A stretch of DNA of 37,040 nt from Candidatus Opimibacter skivensis. GTDB taxonomy: Bacteria; Bacteroidota; Bacteroidia; Chitinophagales; Saprospiraceae. Below the pieces are notes generated by a model. It had not been told where the DNA came from. It saw only the letters and a program-made list of their open reading frames with translations, and searched no databases. This document shows, in pieces, positions 20,101-29,364 of the stretch. The stretch spans positions 1 to 37,040 of the forward strand of contig JADKGY010000019.1 of the NCBI GenBank assembly GCA_016722045.1, in the 5' to 3' direction. A program made the position numbers and the translations under genes. How positions within the stretch are numbered: the stretch's first letter is position 1; every line of letters starts with the position of its first letter.

Positions 20101-21322
20101 TCGTCAAGAATAATGATAAGGGGCTTACCTGTTTTTCTTCAATATTAATCCATTGTTCATAATAGTTGAGGCGCTCTACTCCATCGAGATGAATCAGTTG
20201 TTGTAATTCATTTTGAAGAATATCTTTCGCATATCCGGTAACAGTCGAAATTAATTTTTGAAGTTCTGCGATTTTTTCATGCAGATTGCTTTTATCTTTT
20301 GGTGGTAATTTCTCTAATCCATTTTCATCACGTAATTGATCCAATGCAGATGACAATCTATCGGAAATATTATTTCCTGAAATATCATTGTATGAAACAA
20401 CATATGATGATTCAAGTCTCGGCGCTAAACCTGCAGCCAACAGCGAAGATTTACCAACTCCTTTTTTTCCAGAAAGCAATATAACAGGCTGCTCTCTTCC
20501 CAACTGTGTATACAACCTCCGAATGTCATTGCCCCGTCCGAAAAATATGGCGGCTTCGTCTTGCTTAAAACTCCGAAGTCCGACATAGGGCGCAGCAGGT
20601 AATTTTCGATAGTAGGTATTTGGAAGTTCAAGACCGAATAAGGGTTGATTAGCGGCTTCAGGTAAATTCCATGCTTTTGATATTGTCCCTCCTTCGCCTG
20701 TATAGAGTTTCCATGGGAACTGATCTTCACCGGGACTTCCTAAAATGGATTCAACGAAAAGGGCTTTAGAATTTTCTGCACCATTTTCAGTTTTGATCTG
20801 GTCAACGGCATCGGTCCATGCCCTTTCCACATTCATGCCCGCCGACATGCCTTTATAAAAACGTGAAGCCAGGCCTGTGGCCACTGTATCATTGATCGAT
20901 TGTGATGTACCGATCACAGCGGGCAGTCCAGCAGCCACGAGTTCTTCAGATTGTTTTTGGGACGAACATCCGTTGAGAAAAACAAGCTTAAGACTCTTTT
21001 GCTTTGCCAGAAAATTGACTAACCCTTCACTGTGTGCAGCAGCTGTGGCGCCGGATGCAGATTCAAGCAGAAGTGAATAACTATCCGCATGACCGCCATA
21101 ATGAAAGATGGCTATCCGGTCACGATAGGTGGTGTTTTGGAACAGATCAAAAATGCGATCTATGGTAGCATCGGGTTCGACGAGGACCTGGCAGAGGCCG
21201 TTTTCTTCAGCTTTGGATAAGGCATCGCGGATGGCATTGCGTTCGGCAGTGAGACCCCTGAGGTATCCTGCTCCGGTATTTTGTTTGTCGTTGGCAAATG
21301 CGAGGAGAATAACGGGCGTCAC
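17152..21322 (-). CDS. CHAT protease - nSTAND1 NTPase - TM - WD40 protein (two frameshifts)
   Basis: One gene of about 1390 residues split by two single-base losses, each in a homopolymer: near 20135 (restoring one A gives EEKTGKPLIIILDE, the Walker B) and near 18725 (restoring one T gives AAFSPNGQQILTL). Domains in order: a CHAT caspase-like protease with His78 in FHYGGHAD and Cys119 in VFLNGCSSQ; an nSTAND1 NTPase with PYVGLRSFKQDEAAIFFGRG and the Walker A GKKGVGKSS at 285-293; a helical region; one membrane helix (VLGAVVVIFAALAGWQW); then about 13 WD40 repeats such as VFSPDGKQVLTASEDGYAKL, enough for two seven-blade propellers. The start is GTG at 21322, 18 bases after the CPBP protease gene. 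A role in NTP-dependent conflict or stress signalling is inferred from domain relatives. Confidence 0.88.
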
Positions 21323-21340
21323 GGCATCAAAGTAAGATAT

Positions 21341-22024
21341 TTAAAACAAGCTATGTATCCAATCCACAAAAAATCTCTCTTTGCCGAGGTAAATTAAGGC
21401 AATACCGATCATATCATAAAAGCCGTGCGTGAGCATGCTCAGTATGAGATTGTTCCTGTTCTTGTAAAAAATCATGGAGAACATAAATCCGGTGCAGACC
21501 GTCGAAATCACGCCGGACATACCCTGATACAAATGGGCAAAGCCAAACATCATCGAAATCAATATGGCTGAAATCAGCCAACTTCTGTCCGTATCGCCCA
21601 GCGCAACAGCTAGTCTCCTCATAAAAAAACCTCTATACATAAACTCTTCTCCAATGGCTCCGGCGATCCACATTAAAAAGATAAACACTAGCGTATTGAT
21701 CAGATTCCCCTTCACGTTTGTGAAATCATTTAAGTTAACCTGTCCGAACACAAGTTCAATGAGGGGTTGTAAAATAATATCGACTACCAAAAATAGAATT
21801 ACAGCAAATACAATAGCCCAACCAATTGCTTTACTCCAGTCAGGTAAGGAAATACCAAATTCTGCCCATTTGAAACGGCTCGCCCAGAATGTGATCAGGG
21901 CTAATAATAATCCCGTAAAGTATCCAATGGTTCCATTGAAATAAGAAAGCAGAATAATACCAATGATGATAGAAATAACAACTATTCTGCTCGTGAGGAA
22001 TTTGAAGATTTTATCTCTGTTCAT
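21341..22024 (-). CDS. CPBP-family (Abi/CAAX) intramembrane glutamic protease
   Basis: A 227-residue membrane protein with about six helices. The family motifs are present: Glu126-Glu127 and Arg131 in IGEEFMYRGFFMRR, His164 in FGFAHLYQG and His200 in LTHGFYDMIG. These place the catalytic residues inside the membrane, as in Rce1/MroQ-like proteases. Bacterial members process peptides or give bacteriocin self-immunity, and many carry the Abi name. It is intact. Its stop lies 18 bases before the start of the CHAT-nSTAND1-WD40 gene with no terminator between, so the two are probably co-transcribed. Confidence 0.9.
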   Translation of the reverse strand: MNRDKIFKFLTSRIVVISIIIGIILLSYFNGTIGYFTGLLLALITFWASRFKWAEFGISLPDWSKAIGWAIVFAVILFLVVDIILQPLIELVFGQVNLNDFTNVKGNLINTLVFIFLMWIAGAIGEEFMYRGFFMRRLAVALGDTDRSWLISAILISMMFGFAHLYQGMSGVISTVCTGFMFSMIFYKNRNNLILSMLTHGFYDMIGIALIYLGKERFFVDWIHSLF

Positions 22025-22193
22025 CGTTTTCCATTTTTAAATGCGTTCAATAGTGTGAAAAATGAAATGCTTACGATGCATTCATTGATGGAAAATAACG
22101 AATGAAAAATTGAAGTGTATTGAGTTAATAGACTAATGATGATTTGGAACAGATGAATATCAAATCTGTATTACGTACGGCACATTAATACAC

Positions 22194-22216
22194 GCAAGGC
22201 ACAGCCTTGCTGACGC
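22194..22216. repeat. small hairpin with TGACGC linker
   Basis: Arms GCAAGGC and GCCTTGC around ACA, followed by TGACGC. It lies 14 bases after the stop of the NmrA-like gene and belongs to the same mosaic family as 16558-16670. Confidence 0.75.
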
Positions 22217-22229
22217 TCAGAAACTTTGC

Positions 22230-23138
22230 TTACTGTTTTATTCGATTAAATAAGGAGGTAATAAACTCCTTGCTGCTCGTCCACTTTATATCAGGATACC
22301 GGCTGTTATCCAGCATTTCATGTTGAACACTGAACATACCATGCATATATTGGGCGCTTTGCCATCTTGGGTTGAGTTCGTTCTCACCTTGAGGATTGGC
22401 CGCACGCTCACTTTTAATATAGGCTGCAAATTGACTAAGACTTCCCATTGGAATCAATTGAAATGCAGTGTGTGTTATCTCGCTTGCCATGGCTACCATT
22501 TCATTTGGGCTTACCCTGAAACTGGCAATGCTAAGCTTACCGGGTGTATGATCATCCAATGCCGCAGCCGCTGTATACGCCGCAGTGTCATCCATCGTCG
22601 TAAATTCCAAATGCCAGTCCGGGTTTTCTCCCCAATAGCCGACACTCTTCTTCTTCATGTCAAGCATTGGTGTATTGTAGGCCAGAATTTCAGCAAAGGC
22701 CCAATTGAAAATTGAAGTGGATGATATCAAACTTTTATCCAGATAAGTATGAAACTCTCTTCTCAGATCAAAGTTGCGATTCTCACCCGGAGTAAGCAAC
22801 GTGAAATCCGTTGAATAATCAGATGGTATAAAACGAGAAACACCTGCAGCTATGGCAGCATCCAACAACACTTTTTGCGTATCGACGATGACATCATGCA
22901 AACCTTGCAAAGCAGATACCACGCAAGAGGCTCCATTGCACACTTTTGATATCTCATCCTCACTTGACATATTGATCTTAAATACGTGCGCTCCAAGTTT
23001 TTCAAGTTTAGTAATTTTTTCAATTTCACTTCCGGGGCGGACGATCACGCGAACTTCAGCTCCACGCTCAATAAGATTCCTCACAATTCTTCCACCCAAA
23101 TTTCCGGTAGCCCCTGCAACAACGATTATTTTATTCAT
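22230..23138 (-). CDS. NmrA/isoflavone-reductase-like NAD(P)-binding protein
   Basis: A 302-residue atypical short-chain dehydrogenase. The Rossmann nucleotide loop is VAGATGNLGGRIV at residues 7-19, followed by the phosphate-selecting arginines of VRVIVRPGSE. Later text includes VVSALQGLHDVIVDTQ, FIPSDYSTDF and the substrate-side EFTTMDDTAAYTAAA. NmrA-like proteins reduce quinones or aromatic substrates or act as redox sensors; the usual active-site Tyr-x3-Lys is not evident, so catalysis is uncertain. The gene is intact and stands alone, with about 290 bases free upstream. Confidence 0.88.
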   Translation of the reverse strand: MNKIIVVAGATGNLGGRIVRNLIERGAEVRVIVRPGSEIEKITKLEKLGAHVFKINMSSEDEISKVCNGASCVVSALQGLHDVIVDTQKVLLDAAIAAGVSRFIPSDYSTDFTLLTPGENRNFDLRREFHTYLDKSLISSTSIFNWAFAEILAYNTPMLDMKKKSVGYWGENPDWHLEFTTMDDTAAYTAAAALDDHTPGKLSIASFRVSPNEMVAMASEITHTAFQLIPMGSLSQFAAYIKSERAANPQGENELNPRWQSAQYMHGMFSVQHEMLDNSRYPDIKWTSSKEFITSLFNRIKQ

Positions 23139-23432
23139 TTTCTTGATTTTATTTCCGGTTTAAACCCATTATATGGTCACTTTGTTTTATTCAAAATCAG
23201 GATAACGGAGAAGATCAGCCGCACATTTTGCCATAATCAAGAAAGAATGGAACTGTTTTTTGCCCAAAATAGATAAACTACTGGTCAGACCTCCCTATAC
23301 TTTCCATTCCGTATGATCACTAAAGGGGTTGTCACAAGACCCGAAACAAGAAGTATTGCAGTACTTAAATATCTCTAAAAAAATATCTCTAAAAACTGAT
23401 CGGTTGAAAATAGAGTTTTCATATTACCTGTA

Positions 23433-24323
23433 TTAAAATTCCCTGGCTCTGTCCTCTATTTTTCGATATTTTGTATTCAGAAATTCAACAACCCTGTTAT
23501 TAAATTCATCGGCATATACCACTGGTGTACTATGCCCTGAATCAGGCAATATCCACAAATACGAACGGGGTATATTTTCAAATATCAATAAGGTGTGCCG
23601 GGGACGTATGACATCATGATCTCCGCCAATAACTAAAACCGGGATTGTTATTTTGTGCAATTCCTTCAATGCAATGTGGGGTTGTTCAATCGTCAGCTTT
23701 TTGTATTTAAAAACAGTAGAGTCCAAAGCCGTTTTTGGCCTGTCTTCTTTAAACATATCTGCAAAGAGATTATAATTTTTAGTCACTCTTTGTAACACGT
23801 CAGCCTGAACTGCCGATGAATCAGGCTGAAGACTGGCCCCGGTCATGACAAGCTTTTTCACTTTTTCCGGATGACGGATAGCAAGCAATAACCCGTTGAT
23901 ACCTCCGTCACTCCACCCGACAACATAAGCCGAATCAATGTGCATAGCGGATAATAATGCAGCGTAGTCATCTGCCATCATTTCATAAGTCAGGGAGTCA
24001 TTACTATCCAATGATTTACCCTGGGCCCGACTATCAGCCACGATAACTTTATATTTTTTAGACAGGCTGGGAATTTGCTTTACAAAGTTATTAATGCTGC
24101 CACCGTTTCCGTGTATTAACAGCAACGGTTCCCCTTTGCCATATACTTCACAGTACATTCTAAATCCCCGGATATCATAATATTTCCCGGTTTTATCATT
24201 TCGCCCATAAGATGTCTTTCCAAGGGCCTTTTCATAATCGGATTGCAGTTTGGAAATATTGATCTGCCCACACGCTATGTTCATAACCAACGTCACAAGA
24301 ATAAGGACAAGTGCTTTTTTCAT
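23433..24323 (-). CDS. exported alpha/beta hydrolase
   Basis: A 296-residue alpha/beta hydrolase. A signal peptide (MKKALVLILVTLVMNIACG) precedes the fold; the Cys at 18 could also be lipidated. The oxyanion segment is LLIHGNGGSINN, the nucleophile Ser138 in VVGWSDGGING, the acid Asp237 in VIGGDHDVI and the base His264 in DSGHSTPV. The cap region between 160 and 210 is short. It most resembles small esterases or lactonases; the substrate is unknown. The gene is intact and monocistronic. Confidence 0.9.
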   Translation of the reverse strand: MKKALVLILVTLVMNIACGQINISKLQSDYEKALGKTSYGRNDKTGKYYDIRGFRMYCEVYGKGEPLLLIHGNGGSINNFVKQIPSLSKKYKVIVADSRAQGKSLDSNDSLTYEMMADDYAALLSAMHIDSAYVVGWSDGGINGLLLAIRHPEKVKKLVMTGASLQPDSSAVQADVLQRVTKNYNLFADMFKEDRPKTALDSTVFKYKKLTIEQPHIALKELHKITIPVLVIGGDHDVIRPRHTLLIFENIPRSYLWILPDSGHSTPVVYADEFNNRVVEFLNTKYRKIEDRAREF

Positions 24324-24568
24324 ATAATAAATTGTCCTGCAAAGTATGATTTGACTATCAATTAATTGTTAAACCAAATTCTATTTATTATTTAATACCA
24401 AATCATCCGATGGTTAGTCAAATGCAAAACACTTTTTACCTCTTATCTTTTAACACATGAATCATTACAATTGTTGTCATTTAACAGGTGACATATATCA
24501 GCCTCAGAAATGATGAGGACGGTCGTCTTTCGTCCTTGCAGTCGCTAATTTTACCCAAATATTTTGAT

Positions 24569-26227
24569 ATGAAAACATCACTTTTATCCGTTCTGGTTTT
24601 TCTGATTTTTTTCATCTCAAAAACCAGTGCTCAGGACAAGAATATATTGAATGGATTGTCTGAGGAAGAACAAAACGCTATTGAAGCGATAGCGCTTTAT
24701 CCTGCCAAAGAAAGAGAGGCAATCCTGGAAGCATCTCTTCATCCGGAGATCCTGGTACGGATGGAAAACATACGCAGTACGACTGAAACGAAATTCAAAG
24801 AAAACATTTCGGGCATAGCAGAGGCAGATCAAAAAAAGATTTACAATCTGTCCCGCTATCCGGATCTCATCACAAAGATCTGTGTTGTAGGGAATGGCAG
24901 GTCGAATGCGGAGATGACAGATATACTCCAGAGTTATCCTGAAGGAATCCACGCAGACGCTTTGTTTGCTAATCAAAATTATTTTGGCCTCCTCAGAGAA
25001 GTCAATAATCTTTACATGGGCGCTGAGGAAGCTTTTCAGACTGTCCTTTCGGCCTATCCTGAGAAAGTGCGTGAAGCATTCAGACAACTTGATCAGTTGC
25101 CTGGTGTCACAAGTATCCTCACAGACAATATGAAGATGACTGTTCTGCTCGGCGATCTATACGGCAAGCAGCCAGTGCAAATAATGCATGCACTTGATTC
25201 ACTCAATGTAGTCGTCGCCGAACAACAAGCCAACGAATTAAAAGACTGGAAACAGAAAATTGAGGATGATCCGGCTGCCATGACAGAATTTGAAAATGCG
25301 GCTGAGGAGTTTGCCAATGATGAGCCATATGATAATAGTGTGTATGATGATGATGTGTATGATGGACCGCTGCCGGAAAGTTATACGGAGAGAGTTGTCG
25401 TGCATGAGGTATGGAGGCCCTATCAGTATTGGTTCGGTTGGCCTTCATGGTATGCCGATGAATGCTGGTATCCCTATCCGTGGTGGTATCATTCCGGATT
25501 CTATTATGGTCCTGGTCATGTGATCGTCATCATCGGGTTGCCATCCAATGTATTTTTTAACTGGCATTTTTATCATGACAGTCATTTCTATCACTATCCA
25601 CATTTCACGGATCAGGTCATACGACATTACTATGGTCCAAGACATACAGGTTCACATATGCAACCTGTGTTTAAAAGATGGGAAGAAGACCACAGATCAG
25701 AATTGCCCGACAATTGGTTTAATGATGACAAAAACAGAGTGAACAGAATACGTGAGTATGGAAAATTCAAAATGGATTATGATAAAAAAGTCGGTGTCAA
25801 AACGGAGAAGTCACCTACGGAAAGAGAGTATCTGCAAAAACATGCTGACAAATACCCGACATTAAAACCTGTATTGACAGAAAAACCAGGAAGTCCAAGA
25901 ACTCCACCAAAAAAGGATCAGGACAATAATCCTGTACCGGAATACAAGCCTGTACAAAATAATCCTAGGGAAAAAATAACTCCTGAAGAAAAAATAGACA
26001 GGGCCAAAGAAAATCATGAAAATGTCTGGGACAATCAACGGAAGCCCCCAAAGCAAGAATCCCCTTCAGCCAATCCTGCAAAAAGAGATCAGCAAAATAA
26101 ACCGCCACGGACAGAGCCTGCAAGGAAAGATCAAAAACAAACACCACCCAGAACACCACCTACGAAGAAGGAACAAACACAACCTAAACCTACAGATACA
26201 GATAAAAAGAAACCGGGTCGCAATTGA
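24569..26227 (+). CDS. secreted protein with aromatic/His-rich core and Pro/Lys-rich tail
   Basis: 552 residues from the ATG at 24569, chosen because MKTSLLSVLVFLIFFISKTS is a clean signal peptide; the frame is also open further upstream from 24488. Part 1 (to about residue 250) is helical and resembles DUF3300-type text: NAIEAIALYPAKEREAILEA and LHPEILVRMENIR. Part 2 is extremely rich in Trp, Tyr, His and Gly (WYADECWYPYPWWYHSGFYY, NWHFYHDSHFYHYPHF). Part 3, from about residue 440, is a low-complexity Pro-Lys-Gln tail. Function unknown; the layout suggests an envelope structural or metal-binding protein. It is the longest undamaged gene read on the plus strand here. Confidence 0.8.
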   Translation: MKTSLLSVLVFLIFFISKTSAQDKNILNGLSEEEQNAIEAIALYPAKEREAILEASLHPEILVRMENIRSTTETKFKENISGIAEADQKKIYNLSRYPDLITKICVVGNGRSNAEMTDILQSYPEGIHADALFANQNYFGLLREVNNLYMGAEEAFQTVLSAYPEKVREAFRQLDQLPGVTSILTDNMKMTVLLGDLYGKQPVQIMHALDSLNVVVAEQQANELKDWKQKIEDDPAAMTEFENAAEEFANDEPYDNSVYDDDVYDGPLPESYTERVVVHEVWRPYQYWFGWPSWYADECWYPYPWWYHSGFYYGPGHVIVIIGLPSNVFFNWHFYHDSHFYHYPHFTDQVIRHYYGPRHTGSHMQPVFKRWEEDHRSELPDNWFNDDKNRVNRIREYGKFKMDYDKKVGVKTEKSPTEREYLQKHADKYPTLKPVLTEKPGSPRTPPKKDQDNNPVPEYKPVQNNPREKITPEEKIDRAKENHENVWDNQRKPPKQESPSANPAKRDQQNKPPRTEPARKDQKQTPPRTPPTKKEQTQPKPTDTDKKKPGRN

Positions 26228-26261
26228 TGGTTGATAGAAAAGAGGTCAGTTCGTAAAGCAG

Positions 26262-26298
26262 GAAAAGCGGTGCTGAAAAAGGCACTGCTTTTCTTTTT
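26262..26298 (+). terminator. rho-independent terminator
   Basis: Arms GAAAAGCGGTGC and GCACTGCTTTTC (one mismatch) enclose an 8-base loop and are followed by TTTTT, 34 bases after the stop at 26227. It lies between convergent genes. Confidence 0.75.
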
Positions 26299-26325
26299 CC
26301 CAGCACTGTCATTTCAGAATACCCG

Positions 26326-26801
26326 TTATTGATTTGGCAGTAATGTATATTCCTTATGTAAGGCTCTCGATGATACATACAGACCAATAAAGTCCAATGC
26401 TATTCTGAAATAATTTGCTGTAAACCAGGAATTAGCCCTTTGCTTCGTTAAGACTGCATCTAAGTCTGAGCCGGCCATATAAATATTGATCGGTAAAAAA
26501 TGCACCATTGTAAAAACCATATCGGCCAGGCTGACACCTAAAGCAATGAGCAATAACATGCGGATCGTTTTTGAGGGTTTCCAGTAATAAACCAGGCAAA
26601 TAATACTGAAAATCAATACCCCGAATTTGAGGTAGAAATAATCACCAGGATTTGTAATGCGAAAAAGTCCTGAAGATGTTTGATATCTGTCAATTCACCT
26701 GATCTCCAATTGACAGCCACGACCAACATATCGAAAATCATACCGGCACATAAGAAAAACCAAAAAGAAAGATTTATCCAAAGAGGGATTTTGTTTTTCA
26801 T
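26326..26801 (-). CDS. four-helix membrane protein, DUF1772-like (frameshifted)
   Basis: About 158 residues. It starts MKNKIPLWINLSFWFFLCAG and reads to LQDFFRITNPGDYFYLKFGV once one base is restored to the A/T run near 26660-26664; the rest (MIFSIICLVYYWKPSKTIRM ... NYFRIALDFIGLYVSSRAL) follows without interruption. Four hydrophobic helices and the loop TVHF-like segment (MVFTMVHFLPINIYM) fit small DUF1772/anthrone-oxygenase-like membrane proteins, but I cannot prove the family. It stands 89 bases after the phosphotransferase gene on the same strand. Confidence 0.65.
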
Positions 26802-26890
26802 ACAAATTGAATTGAGGAGTTAAATAAATAAGCGCTACATTATTTTTTTGGTTATAGTTCGAAAGAATAATTGTACTGTCAGTCATCAAT

Positions 26891-27902
26891 TTAGACAAGA
26901 TAAATCAGATATTTGTCCATTAATATAAGATATCTTTTCAGATCGACCAGGTTTTTTTCACGCACCTGCCCTTCAGCTTTCATGGCACGTAATGCATTTA
27001 CTTTAGCCCTGACATTGGCACGATAACATTTGTAATAAGTGAAAAGTAAATGTTCATTTTTGCCAAATTCATTTTTGGCTTTCGAAAAATAATAATCTGT
27101 GAACGCTTTGCTTAACTTATAAAACCCTTCCGCCTCCAGGTCCATGCAAAAAAAAGCCAGTTCATCCAAAACATCAATTTGCCTGAACTCATCATTGAAT
27201 TCAATGCAATCGAATATGACAGGCTTGGTGTATAAAAATATATTTCGTGAATGAAGATCGCCATGACAATCCCTTACGCATCCACTTTCAACTCGCTGAA
27301 TAAACAGATCCCTGTGGTTTTCCAGGAAATTGTCCGAAACATGAACTGCTTTTTCTATCGTTTTTACCTGCTGTGCTCCGAGCGTTGTTAAGACAAAATC
27401 AGCTATAGATAAAATATCATTGAATCTTGATGAAAAGTGATCCTCATTAAATTTTCTATGGATCACATCCGTTCGCTCATGAAATGCCCGGATCAATACT
27501 GCCAGCGCCTTAATATGTTTTAAAGTGACCTGATTTTTATCCAGCATCAGGTGCATTTGTTTTGCATCCTGCATTCGTTTCATCCTGATCGCGTAATCAA
27601 TAATCACGCCTTCAGTACCATCAATAGAAATTTCCGTGTCTTTCTTTCGCACAGTTACAACGTCCAGGTACATTCCTTTGGTCAACCTATTGTTCAGCAT
27701 CAATTCATGTTCACAAAAAATATTTCCGCAATTGTAATGTTGAAAAATCGAGAAAAGAATACTTTATCTCTTTCTTAAATTTATATGCAAACGACGTGCC
27801 CAGAATAACATAAGAAATATGGGTTTCAACCAATTTCCGCTCTGTGAAAGGATGCTGAAACTTTCCTGATTCTAAAATGGTCTGAATGAGCCTGCTGTTC
27901 AT
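26891..27902 (-). CDS. aminoglycoside-phosphotransferase-like kinase (COG2187 type, frameshifted)
   Basis: About 337 residues of the phosphotransferase superfamily. The N-terminal lobe has YKFKKEIKYSFLDFSTLQLR; after removing one T from the run near 27715 it continues KYFCEHELMLNNRLTKGMYL. The catalytic loop is RDCHGDLHSRNIF, with Asp and Asn in place, and the metal site is PVIFDCIEFN. The family's substrate is unknown despite its name. Its ATG overlaps the stop of the P-loop kinase gene by four bases (ATGA). In many bacteria these two domains are one fused protein with the phosphotransferase first; here they are separate and in the reverse order. Confidence 0.82.
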
Positions 27903-28396
27903 TTGCGTAGATCAAGATAGTGAATCGCTTCACGGAGCATGGCATCAATGTTATCGTTTGATGAAACCAGCACAAGATGTTCTTTCAAGAGTGGCTCCGT
28001 CACTTGCCTGATCTTCAGATAAACATCAAAATTGGCTTCACTGTTTTTTCGTGGTTTATCTAATCTTTCCTCAATACTGTCTTCCGGGGCTGTCACTTCA
28101 ATATATCTGATCTCCTCCTTTAATTCCTCTACTTTCTGTTCAAATTTATCTCGCAGGGACGCCTTATAAAATGTACCATCCAGGACAATTGGGATTTGCT
28201 CAGGAATATGATCAACCATGATGGCAAGCATAGCGTTATAAACCAACTGCTTTTCATCATCAGAATACGTTCGTTCAGAAAACATTTTCATCCTCAGCTC
28301 ATCCGTGCTCACATACAGCGCGTCTAACTTTTCAGCGAGTCTTGATGCAAAATAACTTTTCCCTGATCCGGGTAGTCCAAAAACAATAATGACCAT
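27899..28396 (-). CDS. P-loop AAA_33-type kinase
   Basis: A 165-residue ATP-binding protein. The Walker A is FGLPGSGKSYFA with Lys13, and IVLDGTFYK near residue 70 fits the Walker B region. RYIEVTAPEDSIEERL matches the lid part of zeta-toxin/gluconokinase-like kinases. It is coupled to the phosphotransferase by a four-base overlap and lies 41 bases after the superoxide dismutase gene on the same strand, so the three may be co-transcribed. Target unknown; a small-molecule or nucleotide kinase is likely. The gene is intact. Confidence 0.85.
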   Translation of the reverse strand: MVIIVFGLPGSGKSYFASRLAEKLDALYVSTDELRMKMFSERTYSDDEKQLVYNAMLAIMVDHIPEQIPIVLDGTFYKASLRDKFEQKVEELKEEIRYIEVTAPEDSIEERLDKPRKNSEANFDVYLKIRQVTEPLLKEHLVLVSSNDNIDAMLREAIHYLDLRK

Positions 28397-28437
28397 CTCT
28401 TACGCTTTTACTTGTGATGTTGCATAAATCGTTCAGA

Positions 28438-29163
28438 TTATCTGGTCAGTTTTAATGCATTGTCAAGACGCATAGCCGCATTGTCCCAATTGAGGATCGG
28501 AAATAAAGCATCAACAAAATCAGTGCGCTTGTTTTTATATTTCAGATAGTAAGCATGTTCCCAAACATCAATGACCAATAGAGGAATAACACCCCATTGT
28601 GTAAGTTTCTCATGGTTCTCGCATTGCAATACCGAGAGGCTATCGGAATAAGGTTGATAGCCTAGTATTCCCCAACCATTGCCATCCACATTTTTAGACG
28701 TGGCGGCGATGTATGTTTTCAATTTATCAAAAGAGCCAAAGTCTTTTTCAATCCGTTTGAGTAATTCGCCTGTGGGCGAAGTTTGTTTGGCGGTTAGATT
28801 TGTCCAGAAAATAGAATGCAGCACGTGTGATGAAAAATGAAATGAGAGTTTCTTCGTCCAGTAGTCAACCGTTTCAAGATTGTTGCTGTCCAGTGCCTCT
28901 TTTATTTTTTTCAAATCGTTATTTGCTGCTTTCACTGCTCCTCCGTGATGAAAGGTATAGTGCAGGTGCATGGTTTCAGCGTCCATACCTGGTTCTAAAT
29001 AATTTTCAGCATATGGCAAAACTTGCTGAATAAAATTTCCGTTGGCATCCACTAATTTGTCAATACCGCCTTCTGTGACAGAAGCAGCAAAGATTGAATT
29101 CGAAGGAAGCATGGATGCACCACCGATGATCAAAGTATTTTTCAAAAAATCTTTTCTGTCCAT
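28438..29163 (-). CDS. sod: exported Fe/Mn superoxide dismutase
   Basis: A 241-residue superoxide dismutase converting superoxide to hydrogen peroxide and oxygen. The metal ligands are His68 (MHLHYTFHHGG), His116 (VLHSIFW), Asp199 and His203 (IDVWEHAYY). Unlike the usual 200-residue cytoplasmic enzyme it begins with a leader, MDRKDFLKNTLIIGGASML, resembling Tat leaders of the MNRRDFLK kind but with Arg-Lys instead of Arg-Arg, so export by Tat or Sec is likely but the route is unsure. Fe versus Mn cannot be assigned. The gene is intact and has its own promoter. Confidence 0.93.
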   Translation of the reverse strand: MDRKDFLKNTLIIGGASMLPSNSIFAASVTEGGIDKLVDANGNFIQQVLPYAENYLEPGMDAETMHLHYTFHHGGAVKAANNDLKKIKEALDSNNLETVDYWTKKLSFHFSSHVLHSIFWTNLTAKQTSPTGELLKRIEKDFGSFDKLKTYIAATSKNVDGNGWGILGYQPYSDSLSVLQCENHEKLTQWGVIPLLVIDVWEHAYYLKYKNKRTDFVDALFPILNWDNAAMRLDNALKLTR

Positions 29164-29190
29164 GGTATGATGTTTTTATAAGTCCTTCTT

Positions 29191-29222
29191 CAAATCTACC
29201 ATTTTCGGTGATAAGATCTCAA
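29191..29222 (-). promoter_or_regulatory. promoter of the superoxide dismutase gene
   Basis: On the minus strand TTG at 29222-29220 and TAGATTTG at 29198-29191 are 21 bases apart, matching the Bacteroidota -33 and -7 elements. The -7 box lies 27 bases before the start codon. Confidence 0.6.
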
Positions 29223-29240
29223 GCAAATTTAAGCGCGGGC

Positions 29241-29289
29241 GCAAATCGGAAATTTGCAAACACCCTGACGTAGGCACAGCCTACGCCAA
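29241..29289 (-). repeat. mosaic two-hairpin repeat, inverted copy
   Basis: Read on the minus strand: CGTAGGC/GCCTACG, linker GTCAGGGTGTTT, then GCAAAT/ATTTGC. Same layout as the copies at 16558 and 29365, in opposite orientation to its near neighbour. Confidence 0.82.
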
Positions 29290-29364
29290 ACAACTATATA
29301 TGTTGTATTGTGCGGTGGATACGCGATAAATCGTCGTCTCTACGACCAAATAATAATAGAATTT

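Noticed and set aside
18699..20135. Programmed ribosomal frameshifting in the CHAT-WD40 gene
   Set aside because: Similar homopolymer shifts occur in more than a dozen unrelated genes here, so error is the simpler explanation.
24617..25087. 156-residue open frame on the minus strand
   Set aside because: It is antisense to the secreted aromatic-rich protein, which has a signal peptide and composition typical of real coding sequence.
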